From: an uncultured Eubacteriales bacterium
Lineage (GTDB): Bacteria; Bacillota; Clostridia; Oscillospirales; CAG-272
DNA length: 64,000 bases
Assembly: GCA_934402395.1 (NCBI GenBank)
Contig: CAKRTQ010000005.1
Location: forward strand, 62,001-126,000
Direction: 5' to 3'
Below the pieces are notes generated by a model. It saw only the letters and a program-made list of their open reading frames with translations, was not told the DNA's origin and did no database searches. The position numbers and the translations under genes are program-made. Shown here one piece after another: positions 24,953-32,695 of this stretch (position 1 is the stretch's first letter; each line of letters begins with the position of its first letter).

Positions 24953-25820
24953 TTTCCGCTTCTCCTTCCCCGGCTGCTATCATTTTGGCGCTTTCAAATG
25001 TGTAATAGTTGTATACTCTGGCGCCGCACATCATTTCGCCGGCAAGACTGATGAGCGCCAGAAGATTGCCGCATCCGTATGACCTGTATACCGTCACGGC
25101 GCCGGATTCGAGATGTGCCGTTTTCCTTGAGCATATTTCCGAGTCGGTGCGTAGCTCGCAGGCTGCATCAAGGATCTCGGCGGCTTCCTTTTCGTCGATC
25201 CCGGCTTTCTTTGCCGCAAATGCGGCGGTAAAGTTTACGGGAAGTTCCTCGCTGTGAAGAAGCGCGAATATGCGTAGCGCGCTGTCGCTGTCAAGAAGAT
25301 GAATGAGCTTCAGTATTTTTTGGCGCATGGCAGGGTCGCCGAGCCATGCAAAGTTTGACCGGTTGCGGAAAAGCGCGACAGCAAGGCACATATTCTTCGA
25401 CGCTACCGAAAACATATGAAGCTCCTGCTTGGCAAGCTGATTGCGAGCGCACCCTTTTGAACACTCGGGAACGTAATATCCGGACGGAGCTTCCGAAAAC
25501 GTATCCGCGTAGCGCGATGGCTGGAGCGCGCGCAGAAGGCGAAAGGTCATGCGCGCGGCTTCTTTGCGGTCAAGTCCCTCGTAAAGCGCGCGCAGAGCCT
25601 CGGTCGGGTCCCTGTGATCGACCGATCTTTCGGTGCACAGAAGTGCATCGGTGGTGACGCCGAAGAATTCGGAAAGCTTCAGGAGCATCTGAATACCCGG
25701 CTCAGACGCGCCGTTTTCCCATTTTGATACGGTCTTGCCGGATATGCCAAGCGCTGCCCCAAGCTCATCCTGCGTGAGCCGGCGCGCCCCTCTGAGTTCT
25801 GCGAGTTTTTCTGCAAACAT
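24939..25820 (-). CDS. XRE-family transcriptional regulator (second paralogue)
   Basis: This 293-residue protein has an N-terminal XRE helix-turn-helix (RLTQDELGAALGISGKTVSKWE in part: LGAALGISGKTVSKWE) and a long C-terminal region with several cysteines (ECSKGCARN near residue 120) and short hydrophobic segments, related in layout to the next gene. The ligand is unknown. It is the promoter-proximal gene of a two-gene unit and may regulate it. The two proteins probably act together given the overlapping frames, but nothing in view shows their target. Confidence 0.85.
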   Translation of the reverse strand: MFAEKLAELRGARRLTQDELGAALGISGKTVSKWENGASEPGIQMLLKLSEFFGVTTDALLCTERSVDHRDPTEALRALYEGLDRKEAARMTFRLLRALQPSRYADTFSEAPSGYYVPECSKGCARNQLAKQELHMFSVASKNMCLAVALFRNRSNFAWLGDPAMRQKILKLIHLLDSDSALRIFALLHSEELPVNFTAAFAAKKAGIDEKEAAEILDAACELRTDSEICSRKTAHLESGAVTVYRSYGCGNLLALISLAGEMMCGARVYNYYTFESAKMIAAGEGEAENESR

Positions 25821-25866
25821 GGTGATACCTCAAAATATGGATTCAAGTTCCGGAGCTTGTAGCCTT

Positions 25867-25904
25867 ATTATACAGTAAACCCACGGTGGAGTCAACACCG
25901 TGGG
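25867..25904 (-). promoter_or_regulatory. XRE operon promoter with -35 inside a hairpin
   Basis: On the minus strand TTGACT (25890-25895) and TATAAT (25867-25872) are 17 bp apart. The -35 sits in the loop of a perfect 9-bp hairpin (25880-25888 with 25896-25904) that follows the P-type ATPase gene and can serve as its terminator. Confidence 0.85.
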
Positions 25905-25963
25905 CTTTTATATATTCTCTGATACGGATAGTAAAAGCGACGTAGTATAGCGTAAGTGGAGTT

Positions 25964-27838
25964 TTAGCTCTTCTTTTTGCCGTAGCTGAGCGTTCTCATT
26001 GCGTTGAGGATGGCAATTACGAGCACGCCGACGTCCGCAAATACCGCAAGCCACATTCCAGCGTGACCGGTCGCGCCGAGCACGAGGACGATAGCTTTCA
26101 CTGTGAGAGCAAGGATTATGTTCTCCCAGACTATCCGCATTGTCTTGCGCGATATTTCGACCGCGCGGGCAAGACCCGTCAGCTTGTCGTCCATGAGGAC
26201 GATATCGGCGGCTTCGATGGCTGCGTCGCTTCCCAGCGCGCCCATTGCAATGCCTATGTCGGCGCGGGAGAGCACGGGGGCATCGTTTATACCGTCGCCG
26301 CAGAAGGCAAGGGGAGAAGCGGAGGAGTCTGCAAGCAGCTCTTCAACGGCGCTGACCTTGTCGGCGGGCATAAGCTCGCTCTTTATCTCGTCAACGCCAA
26401 GCTCGTTCCCTATCGATTCCGCAACGGCGCGGCGGTCGCCCGTGAGCATTACCGTCTTCTTTACGCCGAGCGTCTTGAGCTTTGCAAGCGCGGACTTTGA
26501 ATCCGCCTTCGGTTTGTCTGCGATAACGATGTAGCCGAGGTATTTGCCGTCGGCGGCAACATGGATGACCGTTCCGACCTCGGTCTGCGCCGCTGCTGCC
26601 ACGCCTGCGGTCTTCATAAGCTTATCGTTGCCGACCCATGCGTGTTTTCCGCAGACGGTGGCTTCAATGCCTTCGCCTGCGCGTTCGGTCACATCGGAGG
26701 CTGTCTCAGAGCTGTATTTTTCGGGACACGCGCGGCGAAGTGCCTTTGCTATCGGGTGCGAGGAGAAACCCTCGGCAACTGCAGCGATGCCGGAAAGCTC
26801 ATCGGCGTCAACTCCGGCCGCGGGATGCACGCCGGTGACGGTGAAGGAGCCCTCGGTCAGGGTGCCGGTTTTGTCAAACACGGCGGTCGAAAGATTCGCA
26901 AGCTGTTCGAGGTAGTTCGCGCCTTTGATGAGTATTCCTTCACGCGAGGCGCGTCCGATGCCGCCGAAGAATGAAAGCGGGACCGACACGACAAGCGCGC
27001 AGGGGCAGGAGACGACAAGGAACGTGAGCGCACGCTGTATCCACGGCATTACCGATTCTTTGAGGATCAGCGGCGGCAGAAAGGCGAGCAGAACTGCGCC
27101 GACAACAACGGCGGGGGTGTAGACGCGCGCAAAGCGCGTGACAAAGTTTTCGGTCCTTGCCTTTTTTGCGGAGGAATTTTCAACGAGATCGAGTATTTTC
27201 GACACGGTGCTTTCGCCGAAAACCTGTTCAACGTTTATTTTTATCACGCCGGAGAGGTTGACCGAGCCGCTTACGGCGCGGTCGCCGCTGCGGAGCTCAC
27301 CGGGGACGCTCTCACCGGTGAGGGCGGAGAGATCGACTGTGCTGTCGCCCTCGGTCACAGTGCCGTCAAGCGGTATCTTTTCACCGGGGTGAACGACTAT
27401 TGTCTCGCCTATTGCGACTTCATCTGGGGACACCGTGACCTCGGAGCCGCCGCGTATCACGCGCGCCGAATCGGGGCGGATGTCCATCAGCGCCGCTATG
27501 CTCTTGCGGCTCTTGCCGACGGCAATGCTCTGAAACAGCTCGCCGACCTGATAGAAGAGCATTACGGCGACTGCTTCCTTGTAATCGCCGGTCGCAAATG
27601 CGCCGACGGTGGCAAGCGTCATAAGGAATTTTTCGTCAAGGAGCTGCCCGTGCACTATGTTCAGCACGGCGTCCTTTACAACGTCATATCCTATCACGAT
27701 GTAGGCGGGGAGGAAGATGAGGAATTTCCACACACCGTCAAGCGGAATAAGCGATGCAGCTATAAGCAGCACAAGAGAGAAGAGAAGTCTTATAACCGTG
27801 CGCTTCTGGCGGCGTGAAAGATCTTTTAAGAATTTCAT
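25964..27838 (-). CDS. P1B-type heavy-metal-translocating ATPase (Zn/Cd/Co class)
   Basis: This 624-residue membrane pump exports soft metal ions at the cost of ATP. It shows the transmembrane ion motif SCPCALVVS, the actuator loop ALTGES, the phosphorylation site DKTGTLTEG, the SSHPIA nucleotide-domain motif and the hinge GDGINDAPVL. It lacks the N-terminal HMA domain usual in ZntA/CadA; that domain is encoded alone just upstream. GGGAGG precedes the ATG. The CPC motif and the ArsR-type regulator favour zinc, cadmium or lead over copper. The exact ion cannot be read from the sequence. Confidence 0.93.
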   Translation of the reverse strand: MKFLKDLSRRQKRTVIRLLFSLVLLIAASLIPLDGVWKFLIFLPAYIVIGYDVVKDAVLNIVHGQLLDEKFLMTLATVGAFATGDYKEAVAVMLFYQVGELFQSIAVGKSRKSIAALMDIRPDSARVIRGGSEVTVSPDEVAIGETIVVHPGEKIPLDGTVTEGDSTVDLSALTGESVPGELRSGDRAVSGSVNLSGVIKINVEQVFGESTVSKILDLVENSSAKKARTENFVTRFARVYTPAVVVGAVLLAFLPPLILKESVMPWIQRALTFLVVSCPCALVVSVPLSFFGGIGRASREGILIKGANYLEQLANLSTAVFDKTGTLTEGSFTVTGVHPAAGVDADELSGIAAVAEGFSSHPIAKALRRACPEKYSSETASDVTERAGEGIEATVCGKHAWVGNDKLMKTAGVAAAAQTEVGTVIHVAADGKYLGYIVIADKPKADSKSALAKLKTLGVKKTVMLTGDRRAVAESIGNELGVDEIKSELMPADKVSAVEELLADSSASPLAFCGDGINDAPVLSRADIGIAMGALGSDAAIEAADIVLMDDKLTGLARAVEISRKTMRIVWENIILALTVKAIVLVLGATGHAGMWLAVFADVGVLVIAILNAMRTLSYGKKKS

Positions 27839-27855
27839 GGCGAAGCGCCTCCCGG

Positions 27856-28074
27856 TCAGAGTTTTATGCTCATGTCGGGCTCTATGCGGCGGCAGAGCTT
27901 TACGACTTTTTTCATAACGGCGTCGAATTCGGCGTCGTCCACTTCAACGGTCATCTTCTGCATGATGTAGTTCACGTTAGCGCTCTTTACGCCGTCAAGC
28001 TTTGAGATGGCGTCTTCGATTTTTGCGGCGCAGTTCGCGCAGTCGAGATCTTCGAGTTCATATGTTTTTTTCAT
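27856..28074 (-). CDS. Stand-alone heavy-metal-associated (HMA) domain protein
   Basis: This 72-residue protein is one ferredoxin-like HMA domain with the metal site DCANCAAKIEDAI (C-x-x-C at residues 12-15), as found at the N-terminus of metal P-type ATPases. The acidic residue just before the first cysteine is typical of zinc/cadmium-type HMA domains. It lies 17 nt upstream of the ATPase gene that lacks this domain, so it probably supplies metal to, or regulates, that pump in trans. Its ribosome site (AAAGG, 14 nt away) is poor. Confidence 0.9.
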   Translation of the reverse strand: MKKTYELEDLDCANCAAKIEDAISKLDGVKSANVNYIMQKMTVEVDDAEFDAVMKKVVKLCRRIEPDMSIKL

Positions 28075-28113
28075 TGTGGGGTACCAAGCCTTTCTTTATA
28101 TGATGATATTTTT

Positions 28114-28467
28114 TCAGATTTCTTCGGCGCGCTTCTCGCGCAGATGGTCGTAGCCCTGCGCCACGATCGTGTGAACATGATCGTCGGCAAGGTAATAAAA
28201 CATTGTTTTTCCCTCGCGGCGGCAGGCAACAAGATTGTTGTCCTTAAGCACCTTAAGTTGATGCGAAATTGCCGAGGATGTCATGCCGAGCCGCTCGGAT
28301 ATGTGCATTACGCACATCTCATCGTCAAGCAGGGCAAAAAGGATGCGCAGACGTGTCGTGTCGCCGAATATTTTGAAGAGGTCCGCAAGGTCGCAGAGCA
28401 TCTCCTCGGAGACATTGTTCGAGGCGGCGTGCAGGCAGTGGTCATGAGTGTGCGTTGAATTTTCCAT
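28114..28467 (-). CDS. ArsR/SmtB-family metal-sensing repressor
   Basis: This 117-residue winged-helix repressor has the recognition helix region MTSSAISHQLKVLKDNNLV and wing REGKTMFYYLAD. Likely metal ligands are a His/Cys-rich N-terminus (HTHDHCLH, residues 5-12), a cysteine in the alpha-3 region (EMCVMHISE) and the alpha-5 set DDHVHTIVAQGYDH near the C-terminus, the site used by zinc sensors such as SmtB and CzrA. It is the first gene of the operon with the HMA protein and pump, and its own promoter overlaps an array of palindromic half-sites, so metal binding should derepress the operon. Confidence 0.93.
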   Translation of the reverse strand: MENSTHTHDHCLHAASNNVSEEMLCDLADLFKIFGDTTRLRILFALLDDEMCVMHISERLGMTSSAISHQLKVLKDNNLVACRREGKTMFYYLADDHVHTIVAQGYDHLREKRAEEI

Positions 28468-28499
28468 TTCTTATTCCCTCACATTATTGAGCGCGGATT

Positions 28500-28553
28500 C
28501 ATATGAATTATCATTCATTTGAACCACTGTTCATATGATATCACATTCAAATG
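28500..28553. promoter_or_regulatory. ArsR-type operator array
   Basis: Half-sites of CATATGAAC/CATTTGAAT type repeat with alternating orientation: CATATGAAT-TATC-ATTCATTTG, CATTTGAAC-CACT-GTTCATATG and CATATGATA-TCAC-ATTCAAATG, adjacent dyads sharing a half-site. The array covers the -10 and spacer of the ArsR promoter, as expected for SmtB/ArsR repressors that recognise ATATGAA-type palindromes. Confidence 0.85.
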
Positions 28554-28563
28554 TTTTTGTCAA
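28535..28563 (-). promoter_or_regulatory. Promoter of the metal-resistance operon
   Basis: On the minus strand TTGACA (28558-28563) and TATCAT (28535-28540) are 17 bp apart, within the operator array. Confidence 0.88.
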
Positions 28564-28643
28564 TAGGTTTTGCGAAAAAAGAGCGGAAAAAGTTTTATTT
28601 TTTTATACGGTAAAAAGGGAAGGTCGAAAAAAGTAAAAACGGC

Positions 28644-28672
28644 TTGCAGAAATGTAACGGATGTGGTATAAT
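28644..28672 (+). promoter_or_regulatory. Promoter of the Mrr-like nuclease gene
   Basis: TTGCAG (28644-28649) and TATAAT (28667-28672) are separated by 17 bp, about 45 nt before the GTG start. Confidence 0.85.
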
Positions 28673-28717
28673 TGATATAAATAATACATTTGTGAGGAAC
28701 AAAGGAGGAACGCGACC

Positions 28718-29302
28718 GTGGCAAAAAAACGCAGAAACAGATCCCGTGACTATATTGAGGACGTGCCGATCGGCGCGCTGCTTATTCTTTTGTTTGCGGC
28801 ATGGTCGTATATAAAAGAGTTCTGGTACATATTTCTGATAATTGCCGTGGCGGTCATTGCCGTTGTTATCCTAATAAAAGTTAAGAAGAAAAAACGCAAG
28901 AAGGTGTTTGCAATCAATGAGATCGACGCTATGGACGGCATTGATTTTGAGGACTACACCGCCGGTCTGCTGCGCCGCATGGGGTACAGGAATGTGCGCG
29001 TGACGCAGGCAAGCGGCGATTTCGGCGTCGATGTCACCGCAAAGCTGAACGACGAGTTGTGGGTGTTCCAGTGCAAGCGGTACACCGGCAATCTCGGTGT
29101 CAAGTCGGTTCAGGAGGTCTTTGCCGGAGCGGCAAAGTACCGCGCCGATAAAGCTGTCGTCATCACGAACTCGTATTTTACCGAGGCTGCCAAGGAACTT
29201 GCCGATGATACGAATGTCATGCTTTGGGACAGAGACTATCTGTGCCGCACCATAAAGACGCTCAACAAGACCGTAAAGGCACAGAGTATCCTTAAAAAAT
29301 AA
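28718..29302 (+). CDS. Membrane-anchored Mrr-like restriction endonuclease domain protein
   Basis: This 194-residue protein starts at GTG (GGAGG 9 nt upstream). Residues 18-52 form two hydrophobic spans (ALLILLFAAW and FLIIAVAVIAVVILI), followed by a lysine-rich stretch and a PD-(D/E)xK nuclease domain of the Mrr_cat type: FEDYTAGLLRRMGY, the acidic GDFGVDV and the QCKRY catalytic lysine motif. The family cuts modified or foreign DNA in the Mrr enzyme, but small membrane-tethered versions like this are of unknown function. It is monocistronic, with its own promoter and terminator. The fold is confident; cleavage is inferred. Confidence 0.85.
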   Translation: MAKKRRNRSRDYIEDVPIGALLILLFAAWSYIKEFWYIFLIIAVAVIAVVILIKVKKKKRKKVFAINEIDAMDGIDFEDYTAGLLRRMGYRNVRVTQASGDFGVDVTAKLNDELWVFQCKRYTGNLGVKSVQEVFAGAAKYRADKAVVITNSYFTEAAKELADDTNVMLWDRDYLCRTIKTLNKTVKAQSILKK

Positions 29303-29310
29303 CGGTAGAT

Positions 29311-29349
29311 AAAACCGCGCGGGGTTCATTGCAGTCATCGCGCGGTTTT
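29311..29349 (+). terminator. Terminator after the Mrr-like gene
   Basis: AAAACCGCGCG and CGCGCGGTTTT form an 11-bp stem around a 17-nt loop, ending in TTTT. Confidence 0.85.
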
Positions 29350-29353
29350 CCAC

Positions 29354-29382
29354 TTGAAAAAATCCGCGTGATGTGCTATAAT
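29354..29382 (+). promoter_or_regulatory. Promoter of the small peptide/pseudouridine synthase/tex unit
   Basis: TTGAAA (29354-29359) and TATAAT (29377-29382) are 17 bp apart, directly after the preceding terminator. Confidence 0.88.
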
Positions 29383-29439
29383 TATTATTGTAATAAATGA
29401 AAGATCCGCGCATACTAACAAAAAAGCGCGGAGGTTTTC

Positions 29440-29529
29440 ATGAACGGAAAAATGCGTGATTTTCTCATCGGGCTCGGACTGGGACTTTTGCTTTTCGGTT
29501 GTGTGGCGGTGATAATTCTGACGATGTGA
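29440..29529 (+). CDS. 29-residue single-span membrane peptide
   Basis: A short frame starts at 29440 with an ideal ribosome site (GGAGG, 5 nt spacing) and lies about 50 nt after a strong promoter. It encodes a basic N-terminus (MNGKMRDF) and one hydrophobic helix (LIGLGLGLLLFGCVAVIIL) ending TM-stop. It precedes the pseudouridine synthase by 20 nt. I do not recognise it. It may be a small membrane protein or a leader peptide. Support is the ribosome site, position and clean helix only. Confidence 0.6.
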   Translation: MNGKMRDFLIGLGLGLLLFGCVAVIILTM

Positions 29530-29549
29530 CGATCCTTCGGGGGTGCTGT

Positions 29550-30269
29550 ATGCGGCTTGACAAATATCTTTCGGCAGCGGGAGAGTGCTCGCGCCGCGAC
29601 TGCGCGCGCGATGTGCGCGCGGGGCTTGTGCTCATTGACGGCAAGCCGGCGCGCACGGCGGATGCCGAGGTCGTACCGGGAGTCAGCCGCGTTGTGAGGC
29701 GCGGCGCGGCGGTCGAATGGCGCGAGCATATTTACATTATGCTCAACAAACCGGAGGGCTATGTCAGCGCCACCGAGGACAAGAAGGACGGCTGCCCGGT
29801 CGTTACCGGACTTTGCGCCGAGCGCGACCGCGAGCGGGTGTTTCCGTGCGGCAGGCTTGACAAGTATACGGTGGGGCTTATGCTCCTCACCGACGACGGC
29901 GAGCTGGCGCACCGCCTGCTGGCGCCGGCGCGCCATGTAGACAAAACATACCGTTATACGGCGGAGGCGGTGCTTTCCGCAGACGCGCGTGCGCGGCTTG
30001 AAGGCGGTGTTTATATTGAGGGCGGCGTGCTGACTGCGCCGTGTCGCGTTGAGCCTGAGGACGGCACACACGGGCTCATCACGATACATGAAGGAAAATA
30101 CCATCAGATAAAGCAGATGTTCGGAGCAGTCGGCAACAAAATAACCGCGCTTGAACGCGTGAGCTTCGGTCCGCTTTTGCTTGATCCGTCGCTGCCGCGC
30201 GGCGGGTGGCGGTATCTTACCGACAGCGAGGTGCTATCCCTTTATGCCGCCGCGTGCCTGAAGAAATAA
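29550..30269 (+). CDS. RsuA/RluB-family pseudouridine synthase
   Basis: This 239-residue enzyme converts a uridine of 16S or 23S rRNA to pseudouridine. It has an N-terminal S4 RNA-binding domain (MRLDKYLSAAGECSRR) and the catalytic core with GRLDKYTVGLMLLTDDG, whose Asp is the nucleophile; KTYRYTAEA and EGKYHQIKQMF are further family motifs. The ATG at 29550 follows GGGGGT; earlier in-frame starts overlap the small peptide gene without a ribosome site. Length fits RsuA (16S U516) and RluB/RluE (23S); the target cannot be decided here. Confidence 0.93.
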   Translation: MRLDKYLSAAGECSRRDCARDVRAGLVLIDGKPARTADAEVVPGVSRVVRRGAAVEWREHIYIMLNKPEGYVSATEDKKDGCPVVTGLCAERDRERVFPCGRLDKYTVGLMLLTDDGELAHRLLAPARHVDKTYRYTAEAVLSADARARLEGGVYIEGGVLTAPCRVEPEDGTHGLITIHEGKYHQIKQMFGAVGNKITALERVSFGPLLLDPSLPRGGWRYLTDSEVLSLYAAACLKK

Positions 30270-30297
30270 ATATTAATTATAAAAGGAAGACATAACA

Positions 30298-32466
30298 ATG
30301 ATCGATATTGAAGCAACACTGGCGGAGGAGCTGGGACTCGGAGTCGAACAGGTCAGAAAGACCGTTGCGCTGATCGACGAGGGCAATACGATACCATTTA
30401 TCGCGCGATACCGCAAAGAGGTCACGGGATCACTTGACGACACCGTGCTGCGTGATCTGTTTGACCGTCTCAACTATCTGCGCAACATAGAAAAGCGCCG
30501 CGAGGAGGTCAAAGCTCTTATCGCCGCGCAGGAAAAGCTCACGCCCGAGCTTGAACGCGCCATTGACTCGGCAAAAACGCTCACCGAGGTGGATGATATC
30601 TACCGCCCGTTCCGCCCGAAACGCAAAACGCGTGCATCTGTTGCACGCGAAAAGGGACTTGAGCCGCTCTCCGAGCTCATTTTTGCGCAAAACGAAAAAT
30701 ACGATCCGCCGATCTCCGATGCGGCTGCCGCCTACATAAATGAGGAAAAGGGCGTTGCGAGCGCGGACGAAGCGATAGCGGGCGCGCTCGATATCATTGC
30801 CGAGAACATTTCGGACAACGCCGATTGCCGCAAGGGCGTGCGCACGCTCACTGCGGAGCACGGGATACTTGTATCAAAGGCTGCAAAGGATGAGGATTCA
30901 GTCTATGCGCAGTATTACGATTTTTCCGAGCGCGTGAAGCGCATTGCGGGACACCGCGTGCTTGCCGTCAACCGCGGCGAAAAGGAGGGTTTCCTCAAGG
31001 TCACGGTCGAACCCGGCTCCGACCTTGTAATGAGCTACCTTTACCGCAAGTTCCTCAAGGATAACGCAAGCCCCGCGCATGATCTGGTCAAGTCTGCCGT
31101 TGACGACAGCTATTCGCGCCTCATAGCGCCGTCTGTCGAGCGCGAGATAAGAAACGACCTTACCGACCGCGCCGGCGAGGGTGCGCTCAAGGTTTTTGAG
31201 GACAACCTCAGGCATCTGCTGATGTCCCCGCCGCTGCGCGGCAAGACCGTAATGGGCTTTGACCCCGGCTACCGCACCGGCTGTAAACTTGCGGTGGTAG
31301 ACAGAACGGGAAAGGTCATCGACACGGCTGTGATCTACCCCACAAAGCCGCAGGAGCGCATTGCGGAGAGCCGGCGCGTTGTCGCAGGGCTGATACGCAA
31401 GTACGGGGTCGATGTCATTGCCATAGGCAACGGTACGGCATCCAAAGAGAGTGAGATCTTCATTGCCGGACTGCTGAAGGAAATGCCCGGTGACTGCAAA
31501 TATATCATGGTCAGCGAGGCGGGGGCATCTGTTTACTCCGCTTCAAAGCTCGGAGCCGAGGAATTCCCGGATTTCGATGTGACACAGCGTTCGGCTGTTT
31601 CGATAGCCCGCCGCCTTCAGGACCCGCTGGCGGAGCTCGTCAAGATTGATCCGAAATCGGTTGGCGTAGGGCAGTATCAGCACGACATGAAGCAGGCGCG
31701 CCTTGACGAGGCGCTTACCGGCGTGGTGGCGGATTGCGTGAACTCAGTCGGTATTGATCTAAATACCGCGTCATATTCGCTGCTCTCGTATGTTTCGGGC
31801 ATCAGCGCACAGGTGGCTAAGAATATTGTAAAATACCGCGAGGAAAACGGCGAATTCCTGAGCCGCGCAGAGCTGCTCAAGGTGCCGCGCCTCGGAAATA
31901 AGGCATATGAACAGTCGGCGGGCTTCCTTCGTGTTTCGGGTTCCGATGAGGTGCTCGACGCCACGGGCGTTCACCCCGAATCATACGGAGCGGCGCACAA
32001 GCTGCTCGGTATGTTCGGATTTGACGAGTCGGAGATACGATCCGGCGGACTGCGCCTGCTCGGAAAAAAGGTGGCGGAGAAGGGACGTGCGAAGGTTGCC
32101 GAGGAGATAGGAGTCGGCGAGCCGACCCTGTGCGACATCGTTGCCGAGCTTGAAAAGCCGGGACGCGATGTGCGCGACAGCTTCCCCGCGCCCGTGCTGC
32201 GCGACGACGTTCTTGATATTTCATCTCTCAAAGAGGGGATGATACTCACGGGTACGGTGCGCAACGTCATCGACTTCGGCGCGTTTGTGGATATAGGCGT
32301 GCACCAGGATGGTCTGGTACACATTTCGCAGATATGCGACAAATACATCAAGCATCCTTCCGAGGTGCTGTCTGTCGGCGATATCGTGAAGGTCAAGGTC
32401 ATATCGGTCGATGCCGCACGGCACCGCATAGGACTTTCGATGAAGCTCGGCAAGACCGAGGAGTAG
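30298..32466 (+). CDS. tex: Tex family RNA-binding transcription accessory protein
   Basis: This 722-residue cytoplasmic protein has the Tex layout: N-terminal HTH region with IPFIARYRKEVTGSLDD, an YqgF-like RNase H fold (VMGFDPGYRTGCKLAVVD), helix-hairpin-helix repeats (GIDLNTASYSLLSYVSGI), and a C-terminal S1 RNA-binding domain (GMILTGTVRNVIDFGAFVDIG in part). Tex is involved in transcription and, in pneumococcus and Bordetella, in virulence gene expression and growth, with no settled reaction. It follows the pseudouridine synthase by 28 nt, in the same direction. Confidence 0.97.
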   Translation: MIDIEATLAEELGLGVEQVRKTVALIDEGNTIPFIARYRKEVTGSLDDTVLRDLFDRLNYLRNIEKRREEVKALIAAQEKLTPELERAIDSAKTLTEVDDIYRPFRPKRKTRASVAREKGLEPLSELIFAQNEKYDPPISDAAAAYINEEKGVASADEAIAGALDIIAENISDNADCRKGVRTLTAEHGILVSKAAKDEDSVYAQYYDFSERVKRIAGHRVLAVNRGEKEGFLKVTVEPGSDLVMSYLYRKFLKDNASPAHDLVKSAVDDSYSRLIAPSVEREIRNDLTDRAGEGALKVFEDNLRHLLMSPPLRGKTVMGFDPGYRTGCKLAVVDRTGKVIDTAVIYPTKPQERIAESRRVVAGLIRKYGVDVIAIGNGTASKESEIFIAGLLKEMPGDCKYIMVSEAGASVYSASKLGAEEFPDFDVTQRSAVSIARRLQDPLAELVKIDPKSVGVGQYQHDMKQARLDEALTGVVADCVNSVGIDLNTASYSLLSYVSGISAQVAKNIVKYREENGEFLSRAELLKVPRLGNKAYEQSAGFLRVSGSDEVLDATGVHPESYGAAHKLLGMFGFDESEIRSGGLRLLGKKVAEKGRAKVAEEIGVGEPTLCDIVAELEKPGRDVRDSFPAPVLRDDVLDISSLKEGMILTGTVRNVIDFGAFVDIGVHQDGLVHISQICDKYIKHPSEVLSVGDIVKVKVISVDAARHRIGLSMKLGKTEE

Positions 32467-32546
32467 AGCAAGGCTTGGTAAATCACATTTACACAAACCG
32501 GTCAAAAACATTGACGAAAGTCGTTCTTCTGCCGAAAGCGGCTGCT

Positions 32547-32570
32547 AATTGTGCAATGTGCACAATTTTG
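32547..32570 (+). terminator. Weak terminator after tex
   Basis: AATTGTGC and GCACAATT pair around AATGT and are followed by TT then GG. The rest of the 32467-32695 gap has no gene; its AT-rich end (TACAATATTATAG near 32621) may hold the -10 of the next gene, but no good -35 is seen. Confidence 0.5.
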
Positions 32571-32695
32571 GACCTGAAAATTTGGGGAATAAGCCTCTAT
32601 CATTTTTCACGAAAATTTGATACAATATTATAGTACAGAATATAGTCTCGGATCGGGAAGGTCCGATCTGAATTTCAAGGAGGAAAGCACATCCT

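Noticed and set aside
24095..25820. Prophage repressor region
   Set aside because: Two XRE regulators are present but no integrase, structural or lysis genes are near.
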